A stretch of 64,000 bases of DNA. Source: Undibacterium sp. KW1 (GTDB taxonomy: Bacteria; Pseudomonadota; Gammaproteobacteria; Burkholderiales; Burkholderiaceae_D). A model generated the notes under the pieces. It was not told the DNA's origin, searched no databases, and saw only the letters and a list, made by a program, of their open reading frames with translations. This document shows positions 9,224 through 16,139 of the stretch, one piece after another (the first letter of the stretch is position 1; each line of letters opens with the position of its first letter). Both the position numbers and the translations under genes were made by a program. The stretch covers positions 5,704,001 through 5,768,000 of the forward strand of contig NZ_AP018439.1 of NCBI RefSeq assembly GCF_009937955.1. The letters run 5' to 3'.

Positions 9224-10560
9224 TTGCTGACATACTCCTGCATCTTTTGTTTGACTGCTGGCGAAATAAACCAGTGACCGATAAGATCAGAATAAGCCAT
9301 GCCCTCACCATGCAACTGCATGCGCCCTGCACTCTCTTGCGCCAGCTTCATTTCCAGCAGGGTCTGTAGTTCAGGAAAATCCGCATACACATCCGTACCA
9401 TAAATACCTTGGTAATGCGCAGCATCCAGCCCTTGCGCCTTCAATAAAGACTTGATCAGATAACGCCGTTTCCTGTCATCTTCTGAAAGACGTATACCAT
9501 AATTTGCCGTCGTGAAGTCGGCACGTTCTTTGGCGACATAGTCATCGATGATCGCTGCAACATTGGGTTTGGATACGGCATATTCTGTCGAGTAATGCAC
9601 ATCTGTCGTGTAAGACCTCGCATTCGTACCCAAGCCTATCATGCCATCTTCCTGACATGAATATTCTGAACTCTCACGCAAACCGGCTACCTGCTTGCGG
9701 AACAGGCGCATAGAATCCTGCGCGTAACCGTTGGTCTGCAAAAAGTCACGCCCTATGCGATAAAGCATGCTGCGTATGTCTTCGTTTTGTATGCTGATAT
9801 GCTTCTTGAATAGTGAAGTCAGCGGGCGCACATACAAGGGGTACAGGAAAATTTCAGTTGGTTGAAACTGTATTGCTTTTTGCAGCGATGCCAGCCAGGT
9901 TTCCGCCGTTTGCCCTGGTATGCCATAAATCAAATCCAGATTAAACACCGGGAATTGATAACTGCTTATTTTTTCGAGCAGCGGTTCCATCACAGTCTCT
10001 GGCTGCACCCGCCCTACTGAACGCGCTTCAGCTTCGATAAAACTTTGTATGCCTATGCTGAGTCTTTGCACACCATGTTGCGACAGAAAAGTCAGCTTTT
10101 CATCATTGATGGTATCAGGTGAAACCTCAAAGGAACCCGGCGTATTTTTCAAATCTACACCCAGGGTATTGGTATATATCGAGAATAATTGCTCAAGTTG
10201 GGTGATATCCAGATGACTGGGTGTACCACCACCGATGGCATAACCGGCAAAGTTGAAATCACCCAGGCTATCCCTTACGACTTCAGCTTCCAGCTGTATC
10301 TTTTTAAGGTATAGATTAACCAGATCTTCCTTGGGATGCGACACCGTAAACAAATTACAGAATGAGCATTTCATGCGGCAAAAAGGAATGTGCGTGTAGA
10401 GATACAGCGCATGTTTTTTCTCTGTTGCCCACAATTCTTTCAAATCCAGTTTTTCTTCAAACGTCCTGTACGCTGTCTTGTGCGGGTATGAATACAGATA
10501 ACTTTGAAAACGATTGGTTTCTTCCAGATAACGACGAAATGTATGAGCTATCTCTGTCAT
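9220..10560 (-). CDS. STM4012-family radical SAM protein (HemN-like)
   Basis: This 446-residue protein has the radical SAM motif C61-C65-C68 in HIPFCRMKCSFC, which resembles coproporphyrinogen oxidase HemN/HemW, with GGGTPSHL at about 112 and ISIGIQSF-like RLSIGIQSF near 168. The family is annotated coproporphyrinogen-oxidase-like but sits in the STM4011-4015 neighbourhood rather than with haem genes, so a haem role is doubtful. It overlaps its neighbours on both sides by 4 bases. Confidence 0.85.
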   Translation of the reverse strand: MTEIAHTFRRYLEETNRFQSYLYSYPHKTAYRTFEEKLDLKELWATEKKHALYLYTHIPFCRMKCSFCNLFTVSHPKEDLVNLYLKKIQLEAEVVRDSLGDFNFAGYAIGGGTPSHLDITQLEQLFSIYTNTLGVDLKNTPGSFEVSPDTINDEKLTFLSQHGVQRLSIGIQSFIEAEARSVGRVQPETVMEPLLEKISSYQFPVFNLDLIYGIPGQTAETWLASLQKAIQFQPTEIFLYPLYVRPLTSLFKKHISIQNEDIRSMLYRIGRDFLQTNGYAQDSMRLFRKQVAGLRESSEYSCQEDGMIGLGTNARSYTTDVHYSTEYAVSKPNVAAIIDDYVAKERADFTTANYGIRLSEDDRKRRYLIKSLLKAQGLDAAHYQGIYGTDVYADFPELQTLLEMKLAQESAGRMQLHGEGMAYSDLIGHWFISPAVKQKMQEYVSK

Positions 10561-11363
10561 GCCAGGCTCCCTCGCATCAAATGAAAATCTGCATAGGGGA
10601 TAGTCCAGACCTTATCATGCCCCAGTCTATGGCCTGTATAACCATCTTCACCATAGGTAGTGCCGTGATCAGAACTGATAATCACGAAGGTATCACCCAT
10701 AAGATTGAGCGCCTGGAACAAGGGAGGCAACTGGCTGTCTATATAACGCAATGCCGCAGCATGACTGGCCAGGCTATCGCCAACTGAACCGGGCAGGTAA
10801 TGACAATTGGGTTGGTGTAGTGCAGATAAATTCATAAATAAAAAAACTTTTTGATCAGGTTTTTGTTCCAGCAACTCTATGGCAAATTCAACTTGATGCC
10901 TGGTTGATTCAGGATCGCTCACACCAAACTCTGGCTGCCAGTAACTTTCCTGGAACAGATTGGGCAGGACACAGGACAAGGGATTTTGCTTCTTGAAAAA
11001 GCCAACTCCGCCTATGCAGATAGTGCGGTAACCGATGCCCGCAAATCCACTGACAATGTCTGGCGTATCAAAACAATAACTGGATGTACCCGTGGTTTCA
11101 CTGCCAGCGAACTTCAATGAAAATAAACGCTCATGCACGCCCGGCCTGGCAGGTGTGGGGAGAAAACCAGCAAAAAAAGCACAGTGCGATGCGTAGGTAA
11201 AAGAGCCGGGTGCATGGCGCTCTTCCCAGCCTGCAGGCAATACACTCGCAAGAAAAGGGGTGCGACCTGTCGCAAGCTCTTGTTCGGCAACGTCATAGCG
11301 CAGGGTATCAAGCGTAATGAAGAGGACATTGCTCTTGCCTACGATCTGGTTCATATCATGCAT
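10557..11363 (-). CDS. STM4013/SEN3800-family hydrolase (alkaline phosphatase superfamily)
   Basis: This 268-residue protein has its ATG preceded by GAGGAGG. ITLDTLRYD at 16-24 supplies the first metal ligand and SFTYASHCAFF carries the candidate nucleophile. SSDHGTTYGED and GHRLGHDK give the C-terminal metal-binding Asp/His set of sulfatases, phosphopentomutases and alkaline phosphatases. There is no signal peptide, so it should be cytoplasmic, unlike most sulfatases of this superfamily. It probably removes or transfers a phosphate or sulfate group. It is the third gene from the operon's end and overlaps the HAD gene by 13 bases. Confidence 0.85.
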   Translation of the reverse strand: MHDMNQIVGKSNVLFITLDTLRYDVAEQELATGRTPFLASVLPAGWEERHAPGSFTYASHCAFFAGFLPTPARPGVHERLFSLKFAGSETTGTSSYCFDTPDIVSGFAGIGYRTICIGGVGFFKKQNPLSCVLPNLFQESYWQPEFGVSDPESTRHQVEFAIELLEQKPDQKVFLFMNLSALHQPNCHYLPGSVGDSLASHAAALRYIDSQLPPLFQALNLMGDTFVIISSDHGTTYGEDGYTGHRLGHDKVWTIPYADFHLMRGSLA

Positions 11364-12016
11364 GCCAGGGCCTCCTCAAGGGCATGGATATTGGATAACT
11401 CATGATCTGGCCTGATAGCGAAGTTTTCATTTTCAGGGTTGATGAAAACCGTTGTTAATTTCATGGCCATGGCTGGCTGCATATCATTGATGTAGTCGTC
11501 CCCTATCATGACTATACTGGCATGGTCACAATGGTTTAAGGCATGTGAAAACAAGCGAGTATCAGGTTTGGCATAACCCACTTCAGCAGAAATGAAGATA
11601 TGTTCAAAGTAAGCGGTAAGGCCAGCCTGATGCAGTTTTCGCCTTTGCATACTTGCTGAACCGTTGGAAATAATCATGAGCTGGTAATCGGCAGATAAAC
11701 GCTCCAGCATCGCATTGAGCACGCTATCTGGCTTCACAAATTCTGGCAGTGACATGTGATCTTCCCACAAGCTTTCTGTGCTGTAAGGAAGGCCAGAGAA
11801 ACGCTGCAATAATTCCTGACAAAAGAGTTTACGGTCTTTTCTGCCATGGCAGTCCAGTACCATCATTTCTGCATGCACCTGCGACATATCTTCTTCAGCT
11901 AATGCTGCCTGATTCCTGCTGATGAAATCCAGTAAGTAAGCGTGAAAAGCGGCATCCCTGTCTAGCAGAGTATTGTCGATATCAAAAAGCAGGCTGGCTT
12001 TTTTTGTCTTAAGCAT
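11351..12016 (-). CDS. HAD-superfamily hydrolase
   Basis: This 221-residue protein has all four HAD motifs: FDIDNTLLD with nucleophile D12 and acid D14, IISNGSAS (motif II), the lysine in YAKPDTRLF (motif III) and MIGDDYINDM (motif IV). The cap between 20 and 90 is helical, as in phosphoglycolate-phosphatase-like enzymes. It is inserted between the STM4013-like and STM4014-like genes, overlapping both (13 and 8 bases), so it belongs to the operon. I cannot say from memory whether the HAD gene is a regular member of this cluster in other genomes. Confidence 0.9.
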   Translation of the reverse strand: MLKTKKASLLFDIDNTLLDRDAAFHAYLLDFISRNQAALAEEDMSQVHAEMMVLDCHGRKDRKLFCQELLQRFSGLPYSTESLWEDHMSLPEFVKPDSVLNAMLERLSADYQLMIISNGSASMQRRKLHQAGLTAYFEHIFISAEVGYAKPDTRLFSHALNHCDHASIVMIGDDYINDMQPAMAMKLTTVFINPENENFAIRPDHELSNIHALEEALACMI

Positions 12017-13118
12017 GAGTCAGCCTCTGCCTTTCCAGCACTGCATTGATTTCTGCCAGATAAGTATTCTCACCTTTGTGCAACAAGTTAGGCAGCAAAT
12101 CACCAAAGGCATTAGCTTCCAGCAGCACGGGTGATTTGTCATTTCTGGGCAAGAGGATATCCAGTCCCGCATACAGCGAGCGCGGAAAAGCCTGCATGGC
12201 TTTTTCTACCAGGATATCGATCTCTTGCCAGGTCGATGATGACAATTCCAGCTCATCAACCGCACAGCGCTGATTTCCCAGATGCAGATTGGTCATGGGG
12301 CCACGACTGAGTCTGGCAATTGCATGCCGCCGCTGACCGGCGATACCTACTACCCGCAAATCATAAGAGCTGTCTTCATGCCTGGCCTTGGGTATCCAGC
12401 TTTCTATCATGGCACCCTGTGCGAACAAGAAATCAAGAATGTTCTGTATCTTGTCTCGCGTAGTATATTTTTTTATTTTCAGTGAATTGTAATAACGGTT
12501 GCCATCAATACTGTGCACGATCTCTACGGTAGAGTAGGCTTGTTCTTTACCGTTTCTCTTATTGTATTCATAAGCGACGATGCCCGATGCAGAAGAGCTG
12601 GAATTGAGTTTGATAAAAAAGCGGCTGTATGCCTGCTTTTCTGCATAGGCAAAGAATTCATCGTAGCTGGAAAAAACCGGCAGGCCGGGTAGCGTATGGT
12701 CAGCCAATATTTGCTTGCATAAGGGCTTGTTAAACATGCTGACGATGTCGTCAGGGTGATTGAACCAGTTCAGCTTAGTCGTTTGCTGTGCTATTGACGC
12801 CATCAATTGAGAAAATCCCCGGAACCATAGTCGGGGATGATAAATCCTGCCGCGTTCATCTTCCAGTCCGTTGGCATTTTCCAGGCCACCAAGGGCGAGT
12901 ATTTTCTTTTCCACGGAAAAATTCTCACCGGGAGACTCTATTCTTACCGTGTCACCGTCCCTGAGTAAATCAGACAGTTCGTACTCCCCGTTCAGGAGAT
13001 TCAGGTAGGGGATGACCAGGGCAGCATCCTGCCCTGCTTGCTGCAATGCTTCCTGAAAAAAATGCACGCGGCGGTTTTCAGGATTGCCTATCAGTACAAA
13101 ACGGGATTTCTGTTGCAT
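12009..13118 (-). CDS. STM4014-family protein, ATP-grasp-like
   Basis: The ATG at 13118 gives 369 residues beginning MQQKSRFVLIGNPENRR; an upstream in-frame ATG would overlap the preceding gene by 28 bases and is less likely. Residues 120-350 look like an ATP-grasp ligase: a lysine strand FFIKLNSSSSASGIV, an acidic hinge region, the DLRVVGIAGQRRHAIAR strand and a closing LYAGLDILLP ... VLLEANAFGDLLPN with the metal-binding Glu-x-Asn. RimK-like ATP-grasp enzymes add amino acids or amines to carboxylates. This would make it the ligase of the pathway (inference). Confidence 0.8.
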   Translation of the reverse strand: MQQKSRFVLIGNPENRRVHFFQEALQQAGQDAALVIPYLNLLNGEYELSDLLRDGDTVRIESPGENFSVEKKILALGGLENANGLEDERGRIYHPRLWFRGFSQLMASIAQQTTKLNWFNHPDDIVSMFNKPLCKQILADHTLPGLPVFSSYDEFFAYAEKQAYSRFFIKLNSSSSASGIVAYEYNKRNGKEQAYSTVEIVHSIDGNRYYNSLKIKKYTTRDKIQNILDFLFAQGAMIESWIPKARHEDSSYDLRVVGIAGQRRHAIARLSRGPMTNLHLGNQRCAVDELELSSSTWQEIDILVEKAMQAFPRSLYAGLDILLPRNDKSPVLLEANAFGDLLPNLLHKGENTYLAEINAVLERQRLTHA

Positions 13119-13123
13119 CTGTC

Positions 13124-14191
13124 TTATTCTGTGACCGCTGGATAACGCCATTCATCTTCAGTGTCTTGCTGGTCAGTGACATCCACCAGAATAGACAATT
13201 TTTTGAATTCCTTGATCATGTCATTCGACAAATAATGGTAGTGCAAGTCCAGCTTTTTAAGCCCGGCTATCTTGCTGCTGTCCAGCAAGGCGCGACCACC
13301 GTCGTCGCTGAGTGTGCCCATGGAGAGGTCCAGGGTCTCCAGTTGCTCCAGCACGGATGCCTGGGCAATTTCAATCGCGATCTCATTGGCGATTTCACTA
13401 TCCACCAGGCCTAGGTGTTTCAGTTTGGGGAACAGGCCTTTTTGCATGAAAGGACGCAGGTCATCTATCTTGCCATCAAAGCCGTATTCGTCGACACCGA
13501 TATACAGTTGCAGGTATTCAAGATTGGGCAAGTGGGCAGTCGCAATTTTTTCTATGACCTCTTTGGGCAGGCCACCACATTCTATGGTCAGCGCTTTGAG
13601 ATGCTCATGCTTTAACGGCTGGGAAGACAAAATCAGGTCTTTGGAACCCTTGATGTGCAAGCGTTCCAGTGCGGGGAAGGCTGCAAACAGTTGGGTGTAA
13701 TCGGCCTGGGTGATCCAGGATATTTCGCACTCTTCAGAATCCATGTCACCAACGAACAATTCTTTCAATTGCGGTAGTTTGCCTGGATTGGCGATCAACA
13801 GGTCCAGGGATGCTTGCGGCCCTTCTTCATAAGCTTCTTCCCAGGCGGCGATCACCAGTGACTCAACTTCTGTTGCCTGACTACTGTCCAGAAAAACGGT
13901 GACTTTTTCCAGCAAGGTCTTGCCTTCTTCTGCCTCATCGTAACTGACGCCTATGCGCCGTGCGATTTTCTTGGCGCTGGCACCGGTTTTTTCTACATAG
14001 CCTTTCTTGGTTTTTTCACTGATCAGCTTTTCCATTTCTTTTTGTGCTTTTTCTGGTGTATCAAAGCTGCTGATTTTTTCCTGGCCTGCGGTGCCTATCT
14101 TGCCGTACTTCACATTCAAGGTATTCGCTTCAATTTCTATCTGCCAAAACTTGTAAGACTTGGAATCCTGGTATTCAAAATAATGCTTCAT
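13124..14191 (-). CDS. STM4015-family protein with WGR and leucine-rich repeats
   Basis: This 355-residue protein has two parts. Residues 1-70 are a WGR-like domain (FWQIEIEANTLNVKYGKIGTAGQ). Residues 140-345 contain leucine-rich repeats such as LPQLKELFVGDM, LERLHIKGSKDL, HLKALTIECGGLP, LEYLQLYIG, LKHLGLVDSEI, LETLDLSMG and LKKLDLHY. The product is soluble and has no signal peptide. It is the first gene of the operon and the only member without an obvious catalytic fold, so it may be the recognition scaffold or the modified substrate (inference). Confidence 0.85.
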   Translation of the reverse strand: MKHYFEYQDSKSYKFWQIEIEANTLNVKYGKIGTAGQEKISSFDTPEKAQKEMEKLISEKTKKGYVEKTGASAKKIARRIGVSYDEAEEGKTLLEKVTVFLDSSQATEVESLVIAAWEEAYEEGPQASLDLLIANPGKLPQLKELFVGDMDSEECEISWITQADYTQLFAAFPALERLHIKGSKDLILSSQPLKHEHLKALTIECGGLPKEVIEKIATAHLPNLEYLQLYIGVDEYGFDGKIDDLRPFMQKGLFPKLKHLGLVDSEIANEIAIEIAQASVLEQLETLDLSMGTLSDDGGRALLDSSKIAGLKKLDLHYHYLSNDMIKEFKKLSILVDVTDQQDTEDEWRYPAVTE

Positions 14192-14676
14192 TGTCTGACG
14201 CCTTTAAAATGTGCGGTTGGTCTCACGAAAGAATGATCAGCAGCTCATTTTTTCGTTGGGGGAAACTGCAAAATATCTTGTCTTTCACACCAGATAATCG
14301 GGTTCACATTGCGCCTTGTCAAGCAAGAAAATCAATTGTTACATTGCATTTCTTGAGCATTTGTTTTCCTGTGAAGATGAGTCAATTTCTGAGACACAAG
14401 CGCCTGCAGAGCGCTGCTTTATTCAAGCTGTAGTGGCAAAGCAATTAGTTGCCGCTGTCCACTGCCCATCAAAAATATTTTTAAAAAAAATTAGGCACTT
14501 TTAAAGTAAACGTGTATATTCCGTCCTGTACTTGCATCAAGTCCTTAATTTGTTGGTCCCAATTCCGCATAGCTTTATCTCTCTGGCTGTTCTGTCTTTT
14601 TTCCACTGGTTTTATCACTTGCTTACAAGTCCATATCGGGCAATTTTGCCTATGGTTTTATCAAAAGGAAAAAAAC
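14192..14676. other. intergenic region, divergent promoters
   Basis: There are 485 bp between the start of the STM4015-like gene and the cold-shock gene. The left part must hold the promoter of the six-gene operon. The right part is the leader of the cold-shock gene: an A/T-rich stretch around 14470-14515, then a leader of up to about 160 bases. Long leaders are usual for cspA-type genes, where they fold differently in the cold. No coding frame looks real. Confidence 0.6.
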
Positions 14677-14889
14677 ATGAGTACTCAAACAGGTATAGTT
14701 AAATGGTTCAACGATGCCAAGGGCTTCGGCTTTATCGCTCCTGATGCAGGTGGTGCGGATTTGTTCGCCCACTTCCAGGACATACAGTCCAGCGGCTTCA
14801 AAAGCCTGAGCGAAAACCAGCGTGTGTCTTTCGAGCGCACAGCCGGTCCTAAAGGCGACAAAGCCAGCAACATCCAGGTTCTGTCCTAA
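14677..14889 (+). CDS. cold-shock protein (CspA family)
   Basis: The ATG at 14677 follows AAGGA by seven bases and gives 70 residues; the longer open frame upstream is the untranslated leader. The RNA-binding motifs RNP1 (KGFGFIAP) and RNP2 (DLFAHF) are intact, as is the opening [14 protein letters not shown]. The protein binds single-stranded RNA or DNA as a chaperone, in the cold or constitutively. A 7-bp hairpin follows the stop. Confidence 0.95.
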   Translation: MSTQTGIVKWFNDAKGFGFIAPDAGGADLFAHFQDIQSSGFKSLSENQRVSFERTAGPKGDKASNIQVLS

Positions 14890-14897
14890 TATCAGAC

Positions 14898-14917
14898 CAA
14901 GGTCTTTATTGACCTTG
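14898..14917 (+). terminator. hairpin after cold-shock gene, weak terminator
   Basis: CAAGGTC and GACCTTG form a perfect 7-bp stem around TTTATT, nine bases beyond the stop codon. There is no T-run behind it, so it may be an RNA-stabilising or partial terminator, and transcripts could continue into the structured region beyond. Confidence 0.5.
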
Positions 14918-14973
14918 TCGGGTGAATTCAATTTGCCCGGTCGCAGCGCTTTTGACTAATTTAGTAATACCGG

Positions 14974-15007
14974 CCAGTGACACCACGCAGATAGCATGGG
15001 TTGCTGG
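14974..15007 (+). repeat. hairpin module copy 1
   Basis: The module has an outer stem CCAGTGAC/GTTGCTGG (8 bp, two wobbles), one unpaired A, then the core CCACGC-AGATA-GCATGG. It is preceded directly by TACCGG and enclosed by a 10-bp inverted repeat, TTGACTAATT (14952) and AATTAGTCAA (15009). Confidence 0.7.
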
Positions 15008-15094
15008 GAATTAGTCAATCGCATGGCGACACCCTTCATCTGTCAGTGTTTATGTCTCGTACAAAATGCTGATGCGCAGAATGATACTTACCGG

Positions 15095-15128
15095 CTCTTG
15101 GTACCACGCAGATAGCATGGATTAAGAG
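15095..15128 (+). repeat. hairpin module copy 2
   Basis: The outer stem CTCTTGGT/ATTAAGAG (8 bp, two wobbles) has a sequence unrelated to copy 1 but keeps pairing. It is followed by the same unpaired A and an identical core. TACCGG again abuts the 5' side. Confidence 0.7.
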
Positions 15129-15358
15129 AAAATGGTATTGTCGTTAAAGGATGCATAGTGCATCCTGTGAACAAGACCGCAGAGTAAGCTCAGCCTACTC
15201 CAAAGCGCCTTCATTCTCACCGGCTGGATTTGCATGTATATGTGTATATATATGCGAACCGGGAAATGGTGTAGTGAAGTGTTGAAGGATCTCATTCGTG
15301 GTACCTCCTGTCGTGGACCGAACTATAGCGGACCAGCAGGAACAGGCAAACACCCACA

Positions 15359-15388
15359 CATTACACCGCGCAGATAGCACGGGTGATG
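15359..15388 (+). repeat. hairpin module copy 3, with compensatory core change
   Basis: The outer stem is CATTAC/GTGATG (6 bp, one wobble), followed by an unpaired A. The core is CCGCGC-AGATA-GCACGG: relative to the other copies, A to G on one side and T to C on the other preserve the third base pair. Confidence 0.7.
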
Positions 15389-15394
15389 CACCAA

Positions 15395-15428
15395 GCAATG
15401 ACACCACGCAGATAGCATGGGTTGTTGT
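15395..15428 (+). repeat. hairpin module copy 4
   Basis: The outer stem GCAATGAC/GTTGTTGT (8 bp with wobbles) is followed by an unpaired A and the same core as copies 1 and 2. It ends 24 bases before the terminator stem. Confidence 0.7.
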
Positions 15429-15451
15429 CAGTTTGCCGGAATGAATGGAAT

Positions 15452-15473
15452 GCCCACCTTTGGTGGGCTTTTT
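15452..15473 (+). terminator. intrinsic terminator, plus strand
   Basis: GCCCACC and GGTGGGC form a 7-bp GC-rich stem with a TTT loop, followed by five Ts. It terminates plus-strand transcription arriving from the hairpin-repeat region; there is no T-run on the other strand. Confidence 0.85.
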
Positions 15474-15663
15474 GCGTTTACGTCTATGCGCTTACTTCGG
15501 AGATGAGCTCATACATCCAGCCCTCAGTTTTGTGCATCGAGATGGGCTTCGATCAATTGAAGGCAATGAAATTGCTACGAATATACCCATCACCATTCCT
15601 AGCTTTCACTGGAGGGACTTTAAGCGCAGAATGCAACAGCAGGCATGCGATATAGAAAAATAA
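15474..15663. other. intergenic tail, nothing recognised
   Basis: This is the stretch between the plus-strand terminator and the end of the convergent TerB-like gene. Two short overlapping plus-strand frames here begin inside or before the terminator and resemble no known protein. I see no feature. Confidence 0.5.
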
Positions 15664-16113
15664 TCAGCCCAATTCTTTTGCCACTACAGCCACTGATCCG
15701 GCATCCGGCAAATGGGACAATTGTGCCAGCATGTGGTCTTTGATGGTTTCATTGATTTCATCAAAACGAGCGGGTGCAACATTCAAACTGGCAGCAATGG
15801 CTCGCACTGTCGCTGTTTCAGCATCACTGAATGTACCATCGGCGAAGCCTGTCATGACACTCAATGCCACGACCATTTCACGTTCTTGCTCATTGGAAAA
15901 ATCTGTAGCTGCCAGTGTGTAATCTGCAGATGCAGCCAATACTTCATCGAAAGAAGGGTGGCTTGCCGCACTGATGCTGCCTTCATAAAAACTCTTGATC
16001 AGGGCAACTTCTGCTGGATGGATGCCATCTGTTTTTGCTACCTGCAACATGATTTTGCTGGCAGCAATAATGGCGCTATCACTCAGGGATTGCGGTGCGA
16101 AAAATGGAAACAT
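15664..16113 (-). CDS. TerB-like protein
   Basis: This 149-residue acidic all-helical protein has its ATG preceded by AGGAGA. The pattern ASKIMLQVAKTDGIHPAEVALIKSF, with acidic residues in the helix turns, and the second half VVALSVMTGFADGTFSDAETATVRAIAASL are the duplicated metal-binding helical hairpins of TerB/tellurite-resistance proteins. TerB domains bind divalent metal near membranes in stress systems. It is the last gene of the nine-gene operon, 26 bp beyond the AAA+ gene. Confidence 0.8.
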   Translation of the reverse strand: MFPFFAPQSLSDSAIIAASKIMLQVAKTDGIHPAEVALIKSFYEGSISAASHPSFDEVLAASADYTLAATDFSNEQEREMVVALSVMTGFADGTFSDAETATVRAIAASLNVAPARFDEINETIKDHMLAQLSHLPDAGSVAVVAKELG

Positions 16114-16139
16114 GGTTTTCTCCTGGATATGGATAAAAT

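Larger units (their letters stand above)
14893..15473 (+). ncRNA. candidate large structured non-coding RNA region
   Basis: About 580 bp have no convincing coding frame on either strand but hold many foldable segments. There are four copies of one hairpin module (14974-15007, 15095-15128, 15359-15388, 15395-15428) and a 10-bp inverted repeat around the first (14952-14961 with 15009-15018). There is an imperfect long hairpin at about 15219-15265, and a TGGaCCG/CGGaCCA hairpin near 15315-15335. The region closes with a plus-strand intrinsic terminator at 15452-15473. The wobble pairs in the modules only pair on the plus strand. Whether it is one transcript, and where it begins, cannot be seen. 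Confidence 0.45.

Noticed and set aside
9220..10560. Oxygen-independent coproporphyrinogen oxidase HemN
   Set aside because: The radical SAM core is HemN-like, but the overlapping operon partners are the STM4011-STM4015 families and not haem genes.
14974..15428. CRISPR-like array
   Set aside because: The four repeats are irregularly spaced (121, 262 and 38 bp), their arms differ in sequence, and no cas gene is nearby; pairing conservation indicates hairpins instead.
15422..15663. Two overlapping small frames (77 and 72 residues)
   Set aside because: Both run through or start at the intrinsic terminator and have no recognisable sequence.
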